A DNA stretch of 64,000 bases from Arachnopeziza araneosa (Eukaryota > Ascomycota > Leotiomycetes > Helotiales > Arachnopezizaceae). The translations under genes were made by a program, and so were the position numbers. The notes under the pieces are model-generated. The model saw only the letters and a list, made by a program, of their open reading frames with translations. It had not been told where the DNA came from and made no database searches. Below are positions 20,905-32,819 of the stretch, one piece after another. Within the stretch, counting starts at the first letter, position 1. Each line of letters starts with the position of its first letter. The stretch spans positions 806,001 to 870,000 of the forward strand of contig QYAI01000004.1 in NCBI GenBank assembly GCA_003988855.1, in the 5' to 3' direction.

Positions 20905-23035
20905 CTAAGCACCCCCAGGCAAAAGACTTTGACCTTTGACGTTGTTAGATTCAACAAATAGCGCTACAATCGTAGAAATTCCACCAACAGCAATCGATAT
21001 AATGTATGCCGACCGTAAGGAAAGGTTATAAGCAACCAACACACCAGGAAGATCGATGGCAGCTACAACTCTTCTTAAGTAAGTTGCTCCGGCATTGATA
21101 ACGACTTCTGGGTTGACATTTGGTGCATCGATTGGAAGGTTGGTTCTTAGACCATTGGCAAAGACATTTTGTGCAATGGAAATAGCGATTGCTCCGCCAA
21201 GCGAGTTCGCAAAAATAGTCATTGCGTTTCCTGAAGGCATATCCTTGGAATTTAAAACGACTTGAACTGCAACAAATGGAATTTGGATGCCAGCACCAGC
21301 TCCAAAGCCAGCCAAAAGCTGGTAGCCAATCCAATGACTCGCTGAAGAGCTCACTTTGAGCGTGTATATCAATCCTGCTCCAACAGTGAAGATAGCGCCA
21401 CTGACCACCATAAACGGCTGGTACCATCCCCAATGACTGATACTAGCTCCGATGACAATAGAGGATAGGATAATGGAGCCCAAGTATGGGATTGTCCGAA
21501 TGCCGGAACCTTCTGCTGTAGTTCCTTTCACTGCCTGGAAATAGAACGGCAAATAGAAAATGTGGACCTAGATTACTTTAGCTCAAGATCTTTACACTAT
21601 TATTGTATTCTAGACTTACGTATAGTCCCATTGAAAGGAAGCAGGAAAAGGCGCAAGCAGACAAGACAGTGCGCTGCTTCAAGATTCTAGGCGGGATTGT
21701 GGCTCGATCTCCGCGACGGAGTTGAAGTATAATAAAAACTGTGATGAGTAGTCCGAAACCTAGGAACAGACCCCAGATCTTTGAGTTTTTCCACGAGTAA
21801 GTAGTACCTCCCCATTGTAGCGCTAACAAGAGGCAAACGATGGCACAGATAAGGAACAAGGCACCTAAGAGATCAATCTCTAAGATTCTTTGCTTGACAG
21901 TCATTCCGCTGGCTTTCCGTTTTGGAACCTTGAAGAAGAAGGCAACCGCAGCAATAGAAAATGCTCCGAAAGGTAGGTTGATCTAAGGACGTCAACAAAG
22001 GGGCTTTATATCGGCTGAGAAAACATACCCAGAAACACCATCGCCATGACAGCCTATCAGTAAATGCTCCTCCTAAAAGCGGCCCAACCACGGATGAGAT
22101 TCCAAACATGCTTGATAGGAGAGATATGAATATCGGGCGCTTTTGCAATGGAACACTGAATCCAACGATAGTCATACCTCCGGAGAATAGTGCACTTGCT
22201 CCAGCTCCAGCAACTGCTCGACCAATGATGAGCATGAGAGAATTTCTTGCAGCTGCGCAGAGAATAGAGCCAAGTTCGAAGATGAGAAGTGCTACGATGT
22301 AGGTGTATTTTACATTGAAGTAGGTGTAAATCTTTCCAAAAGATGGTTGCAGAGCAGTTGTTGTAAGCAGATAAGACGATCCATACCTGTCAAGGTCAGT
22401 TTTTGTCTGAGTAGGTCACGAATTGGTGAACAAGAGTCGTCCAGCCATACTTACCAACCAACATCGTCTAAAGAATCAAAGACCGAAGTGATTTTAGGTA
22501 TTGCCGTTGCGATGATAGTGTTGTCTTACGATATAATTAGCAGTTGTAAGTCTACGAAGTGAGATGGTCTCCAGGCCAGACTGAGTAATTCGAGACTTTC
22601 AAATCAAGAGATATTAAACTCACCTAAGGCTACAGTGAAGGTTGCGAGGCAGAGGCCCAGAGCCAAGAGGCCCAGCTGCAGGCCAGCTGGATATACCACC
22701 ACATCCTCGTCATTTTCTCCATCTGTGTCCCCAGGGCTCAACTGTGCTGAAGGTTCGACTGAGCCATCTTCAGCAGCAGCAGCAGCAGCAGTTTTCTCCT
22801 CGGGTTGGCGCTTTTCGCTCGGTGTGGGAGAAGGATCATGCTTGGAAGTCGCAGCGGTTGCTTGGTCGGAGTCCCTCGCAGCAGTCTCAGCAGCGGGAGT
22901 AGTATGAGAGGAAGGCTGACTTGACGTTGAATTACGCTTTTCGTCCCCGTGAAGGTCGGCTTGGGGAGGTGCAGCAGCTTCAGCGTCTCTGGATGCGGGT
23001 ACGGAACTTGCCGTGCTCTCGCCGGCATTCTCCAT
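20905..23035 (-). CDS. MFS transporter, 14-helix drug:H+ antiporter (DHA2) type
   Basis: Five exons: 22624-23035, 22455-22524, 22029-22386, 21620-21982 and 20905-21567; product 621 aa. The first ~125 residues are hydrophilic and disordered (Ala, Ser, Pro, Glu and a run of six Ala), an unusually long cytoplasmic tail. The transport domain starts LQLGLLALGLCLATFTVALD. Motifs include DNTIIATAIPKITS, DDVGWYGSSYLLTTTALQP, GRAVAGAGASALFSGG (the antiporter motif C region) and SWRWCFWINLPFGA. Relatives export mycotoxins or fungicides, but no biosynthetic genes lie next to it, so the substrate is unknown. The start at 23035 (MENAGEST) is preferred over an in-frame upstream ATG at 23254 because the upstream residues look like untranslated leader. 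Confidence 0.9.
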
Positions 23036-24295
23036 ACTCTTCGCGATGATTGGCACCACCACAGCCTGTCGATCGGGCCCTAGAGCTGCTTGACGCGATT
23101 TGCGGGGACTTCTGCCTCTGGGGAAGTCTCGAAAGTCAGCAAGAAAAGACACAGCCACAAGCCAGCTGGACAAAGAATTGAAGAAGGATTGAGGAGGACG
23201 AAGAGAAAGAGCGCGATTGAGGGCGAAAGGCAGAAAGTCCCTCTGACAGCCCACACCAAGCAGCCGGACCTGCTCTCTCCCGGCCTAAGTCTGCGGCGAA
23301 TCTTCTCTGCTCTCAACGAAACAACCAATAACAACAGCTCAATCCGAACCGAACGCGTTCGGATCTCCAGCCACCCTCGCATCTGCCCTCGCACTCGGTT
23401 ACACCTTCCTGGAGCATGCGGAGGCAACACCTTTTGGAACCGAGAAGCGACGGTCATTGGTAAAGTTTGCCATGGGCAACACCTGGTCGAACATGGCGAC
23501 AGAAGCGGACGATGCAAGATGGCTGCTCTTCTCCATCAACGCATGTTGTACAGCATGTCGCTCTACATCGAGACCATGCTTATTTACTTTGTACCAAGCC
23601 CCCCCCGGATCTGGGTGGATTTCTGGACGTTAATCTTGATGCAGACACTACTTGACAAAACCGCTTTCATCTCAACTTTCGTGTCACGGTAGCTCTTGGT
23701 TCCAGTGGTCACTGCGGCCGAGATTAGTATTGCGTTTGGCAAGGTATCTCCGTGAAATAAAAGGGATAAATATCACGACAGGGGAGGCAGAGTCGATGGT
23801 CGATGATCGATGATCGTTGATCTGCTACCTCCCTACAGATAAGCAGAGCCCTTTTCTCAGATGTCGGCTTTGTTCCAGCAGGAATTCACTCCATGCGAAG
23901 GCCTGGAAGGTGACGCATCGTTCAATGCTGTTTCTCCAGAAATCACAGAAATGCCTTGACCAAAAGAAAGCCAAGATGCAGAGGAAGACTGACCCCCACC
24001 TCCCTCGGAGTCCAAATGTATGGCCAGGATTATCCGAACAAGAATACGAAGGACAATTGCGAAAGTCAGTTGACTTCCAGCACTTCTTATGTTCACATGT
24101 CCTGGCCCTTATCACAAAATTTCCACCTAGTATACGAGCTAACTCTATAACCTAGATATAGTTTGCTTCTCTTGTGTATAGTACAATCAAAAACTAACCA
24201 AATGATCACGAAGCCGATAATACATCATCTTGGTTTCCATCGCCGGCTTAATCCATTTGCGCCTCGTATTAGTATGAGCCATTGTCCCAGATCTT
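23036..24295. other. Intergenic, upstream of MFS transporter
   Basis: Contains the MFS promoter and the EMP24 3' flank. A short GATCGATGATC-like repeat lies at about 23792-23822. A 200-residue plus-strand frame at 23090-23692 starts opposite the MFS leader, has no domain and very biased composition, and is not called. Confidence 0.55.
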
Positions 24296-25058
24296 TTATA
24301 CAACCCGTTTGACCTGCAAGTCAATCAGCTACCGGCTCAGAACTCCAAACCGCTCGGTACTGTTCTTTCCTACCTCGAAAAATCTCTTTAACCACCAGAC
24401 TTGGAAAATTCCTTCAGCAACCAAAACTATCATTTGGAAGGTGCTCCACCATTTGACTCTAGCATTTGTGCTTTCTGCGGTATTTCGGTGGGTTCGTTCA
24501 CGGAGAACGATATAAGACTGTTCGTCCTTCACTTGAGCGAGAAGCTCAGACAATTGTCGGACTGGAAATCAGATTAGCACCGAGTGTCGACTAAAGATTC
24601 TATCATACCTTCTGCTTCTAACGGGTCTGATGGCGCCTCTGCTTCTGGGACATAGACTATGCCGTGAACGTTGAAAGATACGTCCTTGCTTGAAGCCGCC
24701 CAATGTTCATTGCTGAAGCAGTAAACATATTTACCGTCATGCTGAGCTGTAAACGAGTGGTCTCCATTCGCAACTGAACGTTGGTGTGTCTCATAGCCTC
24801 CTGCTGGATTTTGGATCTTCAGAAGTCAGCAATGTCGAAAAGGGGTGCTTAACAATAGTATACCCAAAAATCAACATGTAGACTCCCGGCACCTCCAAAT
24901 TCCCTGTCGCCGACTTGAAATGTCACTGTCATCTTATCGTCTCTATGCAAAGACTCGTGAAAGCATTCTCTGCCATATGCCTTAAGGTTTATGTTGTGTG
25001 CGACAGCTGCTCCTAGCAAGCTACTCGCTGCCAGGAGAATCGAAGAAGTGAAGCGCAT
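24296..25058 (-). CDS. EMP24: p24-family cargo receptor Emp24
   Basis: Type I membrane protein of COPII/COPI vesicles, a cargo receptor for GPI-anchored proteins between ER and Golgi. Exons 24864-25058, 24609-24816, 24374-24561 and 24296-24313 give 202 aa. A signal peptide (MRFTSSILLAASSLLGAAVA) precedes the GOLD domain, which has the two expected cysteines (YGRECFHE, KYVYCFSNE). The juxtamembrane segment KDEQSYIVLRERTHRNTAES is strongly conserved, followed by one transmembrane helix and the tail RFFEVKRVV. The last exon is only 18 nt (VKRVV and stop). The tail has the diphenylalanine used for COPII binding. An in-frame upstream ATG at 25169 would add a 37-residue non-signal extension and was not used. 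Divergent from ARF1. Confidence 0.93.
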
Positions 25059-25609
25059 TGTGTGAGGAGGTTCTCGAATCCAGTCCTGCAAGAAAGGTTG
25101 AAGTTTTGGACGTAATGAGCGTAAAGTTTCCTCGTCTTCGTTCACTGTAGGTAGTGTCGCGTTGGCCAAAAGAATATCTAACCAATTAGGCTTAGCGCCC
25201 AGTCAGCAAATTCTTGAACGTCGGTGTTGAGAGAGGACACACCATCTTACCGACACCACCTTCTCGCTAATAAACTCCCATCGATCTCCACCTGGTCACC
25301 TTCGACCTCTTCGAATTGTAAGCTACTTCCTTTATCAGTTCAGCTACGTTCCTGAATCATTCCGATCTTGTTTGAGATGGATGCGCAGCGTGTGATGGGC
25401 GAAAAGGAACCCGAATGATTGGGCGTTCCATCATGGCAGCCTGTTCTAGTCCGCAGTATGCCGCAACATCTCAAGACATTAGATCTGTCCTTAAAATGAT
25501 TGCTATAAAGTTCCTTGGATATCACGTCTATCACTTATACTAATTCCCTATCTCCTTCAGAATCGATCCACGGACACCAAAATAATACGAACTATCCTTC
25601 ACCGCAATC
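25059..25609. promoter_or_regulatory. Divergent promoter region, EMP24 / ARF1
   Basis: 551 bp between start codons of two secretory-pathway genes. No individual site is identified. The arrangement allows shared control, which is an inference. Confidence 0.5.
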
Positions 25610-26296
25610 ATGGGTCTTACATTTTCAAAGCTCTTTGACAAGCTCTGGGGAAAGAAGGAGATGAGAATTCTCATGGTTGGTTTGGATGCTGCAGGAAAGA
25701 CTACAATTCTATACAAGCTCAAGCTTGGTGAAATTGTCACAACTATCCCCACCATCGGTATGATATTTTATATCTGTAAGCATTGCCACTGATTCTTTCA
25801 GGGTTCAACGTCGAGACCGTCGAGTACAAGAACATTCAATTCACAGTGTGGGATGTTGGTGGACAAGATAAGATCAGACCTCTGTGGAGACATTACTTCC
25901 AAAACACCCAAGGCATTATCTTCGTCGTTGATAGCAATGATCGTGATCGTGTTGTTGAGGCACGGGAGGAGCTACAACGTATGTTGAACGAAGACGAGCT
26001 TAGGGATGCTATTCTCTTGGTCTTTGCCAACAAGCAAGATCTGCCAGTATGTATTCGTTTTTTTGGGACATGATCAGCACTGACATCATAAAGAATGCCA
26101 TGAACGCTGCCGAGATCACAGATAAGTTGGGTCTTCACAGCTTGAGACAGCGTGCCTGGGTAAGTTTACAGGTCTTAGTTTGATCTAAAACTAATTATTC
26201 TAGTACATCCAATCCACTTGTGCTACATCCGGTGATGGTCTCTATGAGGGTTTGGAATGGCTTGCACAATCCCTCCGAAAGGCGGGTCACAACTAG
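25610..26296 (+). CDS. ARF1: ADP-ribosylation factor 1 (small GTPase)
   Basis: Arf1 GTPase that recruits COPI and other coats to Golgi membranes. Exons 25610-25757, 25802-26046, 26094-26159 and 26204-26296 give 183 aa, close to the usual Arf length. N-terminal MGLTFSKLF is the myristoylated amphipathic helix (Gly2). Nucleotide motifs are complete: GLDAAGKTT (P-loop), PTIGFN (switch I), WDVGGQDKIRP (switch II), NKQD and CATSGDG. Introns are 44-47 nt, and the first splits the switch I glycine codon. Confidence 0.97.
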
Positions 26297-27269
26297 ATCA
26301 GCGTCCTCTATCGATTCTTCCCACAAAGTAATCGAAAGTCCATACAACCTCTTCCTATCAAATGGTGCTACATCATGAATCACTCTCGTCTCTTCAGCGG
26401 TTCCATAGGAGGCGCAAGGGTGGTTATTGTACGATGAATCAAACAGGTTACTTTGGTTTCTCCAGCACAAAGCTTTTCGCATTTTTGCTGGCTTTTTCCG
26501 AGCAATGGTCCTTTTTCCTTTCTACTCTTTTGTGCGTTGCGTCTTAAGGCTTTGGCGAGGCTTCCTTACATCTGGCCTTTCCATCTTGTTTTTAGCATGG
26601 TATAAAAGCAGTGGTAGATGGAGGATCATGGTAGTCTAGCCAGAAATGGATCTCACACTAGAAAATAATCTCTATTGCTTGCGTCTATTTTTTTCTTTTG
26701 TGAAGTGAGGGGCATAGCGTGACCCTCATGGAACCTAGTCCGTGAAATTCTTCAGCACGAGCCAAGGTTAAAGATATAACCATAATATTAACTCGGCTTT
26801 TGGACTGAAATGAGTAAGGCCAGATGACATCAATGCTGCTTCGATCATTCTTTCCAAAGTTTCTACTGTTGACAATCTTAAACATTTAGCTTACTAGATT
26901 TTCACTTGCAACTTTAAAATTCAGTCCTACCTCCAAATCCTGATAGGATCAAAGCAACCAGCGTTCAACCTCAGCTCAGCATGACAGGACCCGTTTCCAA
27001 GAGCAGTACGATAATTATGATGATAATGGCTGAAAAATGTAACGCTTGCAATATCACTTTTAGGTTTACATGCGTGTCAAGGTACGGTCCCAATCCATGT
27101 ACTAACTCGCGTTACAAGTACATAATTTACACCCCGAAGACTGGTCGGTAAAGCAGGATTCGTTCATCACTTCTCAATATCCAGTTATTTGGCATACATG
27201 TTCCAACAGCACTCATAACCTCAGTGCTTCTTATCATCGCTCACCTATCATACAAGAATGTCCGGAGCG
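26297..27269. other. Intergenic, ARF1 / GST convergent
   Basis: 3' flanks of ARF1 and the GST gene. AT-rich with a T-rich tract near 26685-26700. No gene or repeat is recognised. Confidence 0.6.
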
Positions 27270-28407
27270 CTATGGCGAAGCATACTTGTAGTTATACTGC
27301 TCCTTCGCTTTATTCAAACTTTCCCGTAGCGTCTCTTCCTGGTCCTTAAATTCTGGTTCTTCCTCCAACCGTCTTAAATAAGCCGCATTACCAAACCTGC
27401 TCTCACTCGGAACAGCGAGACCCTTCTTAACCGCGGGTCTTTCAGAGATTCTCTGCCACCATTTCTCGAGGTTTGGGAAGTTGGAGAGGTTAATACCGGC
27501 GAAATAGGCCCCATTGACCCAGCCGAAGTTGGCGATATCCGCGATGGAGTACTTTCCTCGGCCTGGACCAGCTAGGTAATCTCGAGACTCAAGGCGGGCG
27601 TTGAGAACCCCATAGAGACGCTCAGCCTCACCAACGTAGCGTTGTGTAGGATATGGGATGCGTTCCTTTGTGAAGCGGTAGAAATGGTTTGCTTGTCCTT
27701 GCATTGGTCTATGACAGGTTAGTCTAGCTCTGTGGTTTCAAAGCGGGGGATCGGAGCAGGTAAGCCGATAGGTGGACTTTGAGATATGATCTCAGCAGAT
27801 AGACATGAGTATTTTAAACTCATAGATTACGAAGAAATAAGAAGCTGTCATGAAAAAAAATTCTTACCCCTGGCGTTGTCAGTTTGAGTTTCCTAGAGGA
27901 GATCATAAGAATACTAACGAGACCACCAGTTTGCCAAGCAATCCATTGCTCAGATGTACTCAAGTCATCCGGATCCGTGAAGCTGAACTTGTGTTCTGGA
28001 TCGTAATGCCGAGTAAGATATGCCAGAATTGCCGCTCCCTCAAAGACAGCAAAATCGTTTCGGTCATGATCAACTATAGCTGGGATACGGCCGTTTGGTG
28101 AGAACTTGACGAACCAAGGCTCTTTTTGAATATTCTGCATGATATTGATGCTCTGGTAGACATAATCCTTTCCGTAGGCAGCTTTGAGCTCCTCAAGAAT
28201 GATAGAGGCTTTCACACCATTGGGAGTACCAAAGGTGAGAAGTTCAATGCCAGATTTAGCAATTAAGCCAGTAGGACGATCTGAAGACATTTTTCTTGTG
28301 GCGGTAGTTTGGATGATGTGTTTGGAGGTTTGGTAGATTCTCCGGAGAGGCGAATTGAACATGAGGATTAAAAGAAGAAGGACGAACGCACGAGTTAAAA
28401 GTCTCAT
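27270..28407 (-). CDS. Glutathione S-transferase, Ure2-like
   Basis: Two-domain GST resembling Ure2 and fungal GstA-type enzymes. The thioredoxin-like N-domain (GIELLTFGTPNGVKASIILEEL; NGRIPAIVDH; FEGAAILAYL) is in exon 27919-28407. The helical C-domain (YLAGPGRGKYSIADIANFGW) is in exon 27270-27708. These two exons are out of frame if joined directly. Frame is restored, and the family sequence GG-LGPMQGQANHF obtained, only by including two bases (27868-27869, GG) between a 49-nt intron (27870-27918, GTTAGT...ACTGAC...GCCAG) and a 159-nt intron (27709-27867, GTAAGA...GACTAAC...CATAG). The product is then 309 aa. An internal start at 28290 (MSSDRPTGL) matches soluble GSTs better; the longer form adds a hydrophobic, basic N-terminus that could be a membrane or mitochondrial signal. 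A sequencing error or pseudogene is the alternative explanation. Confidence 0.82.
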
Positions 28408-31400
28408 CTATTTATGTGAAATGCGACAGAGCGAGTGTCAGTTTTCAACCAGTGGAAAGTGATTGGAAATATTACCAGGCAAGTCAAAGTTGATTTGAAA
28501 TCAGAAAAGGTACATGAGAGGAGCTATGACCCGGAGATTCGGGTGTGATGTCAGCAACATGAGCCCAAAATAGTAAGGGGCTTAACAGCCGATCTGCCTA
28601 CAACCAACGAAAGTTGAATAGTTTTTCGTTTTCTGACTTTTACTCTTAGCCCTAGTTCAAGTTCATAAACTATTGAACGGCACTGATCATTAATATATTT
28701 TAGATCCATGTACTTCAAAGTTCCTTTTTCTACTCTGACAGATGCGCTCCCGAAATAGGTCACAAATTAGATTCGAAATCCGGCATTTCTGTGTTGTTTT
28801 ATGAAGGTTATTTAAATAGATTGCTCACATTGAACCAGAGGAATTGCTCTATAGTCATAGATCTGAATTGCTTTGCACTAGTATAGAAGCCCCCTGGTCT
28901 CGAAGCCGCTCAAATATCTCATCCAAGTCATTTTTGCTTTTTTTGCTTCGCATAACCTTCCGCTCACTTTCCGGACACTGATTCTATTGTGTGATATGAA
29001 GCATCATTTTACTATTCCAACCGCAGTCTCTTCATTCCAAAGCATAGTAGACAAACAGTATGTTGACCGCTGAATCAAGCTGTTTTGAAACCGAACAGTG
29101 ATTAATTTAAGGCTGAAAAATGAACAAGCAGCAGGATTCTCATTTCACGATCTAATGCAAAGAACACAGTATCTTCTAACGCTGCTATAGAAGGAAGAAA
29201 TGGAGAATACGATACGAATGGAGGACCTAAGTAGTCTTTATTCGGCTTTCAAATTGTAGCTAGACTAAGTCATCTACTCTTACTTCAAAATCTGGCTTTA
29301 AAGTATCAGATATGCCTTGAACTTATATGTAGGGATGAACTGGGAATCTACATGTAAACTGACAGCCTAGAAAGCCTTGCGCTGTTCAGGGTTGTCGAAA
29401 TTTGGATCACCTAGTATGCATATTTTGGCTCTTAGTGCTCAAGATAAGAATCTATTAAGCTACAGTATTGAATCTTCAACAACTTGAATTCCTAGAAGTC
29501 TTTGGGAGTAATATGTCTTAGGAGAAGCCAGCGATCAGCACCTGTATAGCTTGATTTAAAACAACAACATGCTTTGTTAAATTTCTTTCTTGTGATTGCT
29601 GTCTGAAGTGCTTAGAAAACAAGTGGTTCTGTCTCTTAAATTTCAAAGAAGGGATTGTCAATATCTATGACAGCTTATTACTGTATTAACCAATTACACA
29701 AAATCTTCCAATCAAACTGCAGCTGACCTAATAACAGCATCATTAACTTAACTTAACTACACCATTGTGCTTATATAATGAGCCAATCGGACGCAGTGGG
29801 CTTGAATCTCAGGGATGATATTAAACGATCTCATTGCTAAGTTATGGTATAGAGACCTTGAGTTCATACGCGTTCTTCCACAATCAAAAACTTTTCTGAA
29901 CATCGAGTAAATGATAATTAGGATGTTATATTTGGTGTCATTCAAGGTCAGCTTGTATTCAAAAGTTAACAAGCTCTGTGATAACGTGGTGGGGAGGACA
30001 GTGGAGCTCAGCCATCCCAAAGTCATAGTCGAGAATCTAGGATGATTCAATCCATTCTGCTCGTAATTCCTGTAGCTTAATCAGGATATGTTTAACAAGA
30101 GATCTCTCACCGGACTATATCTCTAGATAATGCCCTAGTTTTAAAATGGCAAGTCACCATTTTCGCCTATCCATGCTTTTGGTGTTTTTCCTAATGCTTT
30201 GGGATAGCTTTTGATAGAAAAAGCCGTACTTTAGGAAGATACAACTTGCTTTCGACCTGTTTGAAACCCAGGATGGTAAACCCACCAAAGTTTCATTTGA
30301 TGGACATAGAATTACATGTACCCATCAGTACTTTAGAAAACAAGGACGCTTGGGAAATGGGAACTTTTCAATATCAATACATGGCTTAGACATTGAGACA
30401 GATCTAAAACTTAAATTCAGCCACATTTTAAATTCTTACACCCAAAGGAGAAGGCGAGCGATTTCAACGTCGGTGAACGAAATAATTAGAAGAGCAAAAG
30501 TTTTAGTGGTATACTGTTAAATATTTTTATGGACACAAGACTGGAGAAAAAGATGACTTGGAGTAGGACATGTTAAAGCTCAAGGGAGACAAGGAATGCG
30601 TTAAAAGGTTCCGAATCTTGAACTCCGAAGACTCCAGAAAATATATAAAATAACAAAGTACATTCAATATATTTATGGCTAAGTTACTTGTGTACTGCAC
30701 TCCCGAGCTGTGGTGGGAAGATCATTCCGAACGGAATGCAGTAAAGCTGTACATATGTGGATGTGGCTGTTATATCCCTCAGAAAATATCTGTTAATGGT
30801 TTTATGGCTAAGATCTGAGGTGGTGAAAGCGATTAAAAAGCGTCACTTCAAACGTGAATCAAATCGCATTGCATAAATCTTGCATAGCTTAGTTGAAAAA
30901 CTTGCGGATGCTTGCAACTCCTTGATTCTTCAACTAACATTTGAAAAGTTAAAGCCATAGTAAGCAAGCCATTGTCGTTCGGTAAGAGGAACAATATTTT
31001 GAGCTATTCATTACTCGAACTTGTAGAATATCCATGTTCTCACTTTCTAGCGATCATTTATCTCTTCCTGATTTCTGTATCGATCTCCACTAGCAGTGGC
31101 CATCATTCTAGATAATCTAGAAGGAGTAGAGCTTTTGTTAAATGTTTAATGTCTAGTGAGTATTAATGCCTTAACAGCAGCTAAATGACTGGGAGTATTT
31201 ATCATCAAGTGATAAAATCTTGACGATATCATTTTAGCAGCTGTGATGATATATTACCTTAAATAGTAACTGATGGTTTCTTGACCAATAAACCTGGAAT
31301 AACCTTTGACTGACTTGAAAATTTGCCAGAGATTGAAATTTGGTATGAATTTGCAGTCGGCAGGAGTTTACAACTGTTGTAGTTTGCAGGTAGATAATAG

Positions 31401-32819
31401 TCTGAGAGCAGCTGAAACTATCGCCGCTGATGAATTGTCAAAAATCTAGAATAAACGTCTTGAACACCCCCGCTGGGAACATGAAAGTTAACTGTACATT
31501 TTAGCTTGTAGATCCGTTACTGGAGTCTTTGAATTCTAAGATGAATGTCTTTTGGCCGCGAAGATATTCATATTCCAGACTGAGTCTGTTACTTGGCTTG
31601 AGCGAACACGGTCGGTTATGAGAGTATCCTCAAGCAATATTTGCGAGTACATCGATATGAATCATTTAAACACTCTCTGATATGCCTGCAGAGCTCATTC
31701 AACTCGTTATTTTGCGGGTAGGGGGTGGGGAAATTGGTTAAGGAAAAAACTCGGATTGGTTTCTTAACTGTAAGCGAGAGATTTCCGTAACATCAAAGAA
31801 ATACAATAACAATAGGAGAACACCCAATCAAACAATTTAACAGTCAGAAAACGTTAGATTGTCTCGAAGCTTGTGAAAAATGAAGTGTCAGATATCAAAA
31901 CGCTTTGATCATTCTACGTTAAATCATGTTGGAGGTGAGGCAGGGGCGGCGACGTCGCTCTTGATCAGAGCAACTCCACACTCCTAGATAGCCTCAGCAA
32001 CCATTCAAGTGTGATGCAACTGAAATTTTTTCAACTCAAAACTCTATTGCATAGTTGTACATTTAAAAAAAAAATCAATCATGCTGTAAAAGATTAAAAC
32101 ATTGATAATAACTCAACTCTATTGTTTATTATCTGCATTTTTTTTAAAGCTACCTGAAGAGCTTGTGTACTTCAAGGCTCTTCTTTGGTACATTATCGGT
32201 CGCTTCGGGCTAAAGCACAATGCCACCTTCAGACTCAGGATGCCACAGTGAGGACAGAGGAAGTGAACGGAAGACTTGAAACTTCACAATAGACTTCTTT
32301 GGTTATATGGACTCGTTTCTACAATGTGTTTGAGCCGGCAAGTTCAGTGTTCTGGCTATACTCTGGAATGAATAATTTGCATTTGTACAAGCCGAAAATA
32401 AACTGCAAAAACAATGGAAATGAATGAATATTCCTGTATTATTGGTAGATTCACCTGACAGTTGCAATAATTCCGAGCTTTAAAAATTGACTTATGCAAA
32501 GGTCGCTTGGTTTGGTCTATTATAGGGGCTGCGACAGATTTACCTGAAGGGAGTCCACAACTTCAAAAATCGATTTAAAAAATAACCACACATCTAAAAG
32601 ACATGATTCCAGTTGCATTTAAATGGCAAAAATAAAAGTTCAGTCCTGACAACTGACATGGATGGCTATCGCTTAGGAGGCCTTTTTGTGAGAACTTTAG
32701 GTTTAGCCGAGGTCTGCTACAATTCCCGAAGAGAAGAAAAAAGACGGAAGGTGGTAAAATAACCATGTATAAAAAGACATTTTCAAGTGCTCCGAAGAAC
32801 ATCAAGAACAAAAGAATAG
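28408..32819. other. AT-rich gene-free stretch
   Basis: About 4.4 kb with no reading frame of 100 codons and visibly higher A+T than the rest of the window. I find no transposase, reverse transcriptase, terminal repeat or known structural RNA by eye. It could be a decayed repeat, a host for non-coding transcripts, or an extended regulatory region. GC-richer islands occur near 31940-31985 and 32195-32265 but match nothing I know. Confidence 0.6.

Noticed and set aside
20905..23035. A secondary-metabolite cluster around the MFS transporter
   Set aside because: Neighbouring genes are housekeeping (EMP24, ARF1) or lipid-related; no synthase or tailoring genes are present.
23090..23692. 200-codon plus-strand frame upstream of the MFS gene
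   Set aside because: No family features, very basic and Arg/Ser-biased composition, and it overlaps the MFS leader region.
27817..28407. GST exon 1 read straight through into the intron (ending ...FLFLRNL)
   Set aside because: This truncates the protein before the C-terminal domain, whose intact exon lies just downstream; the read-through tail has no similarity to GSTs.
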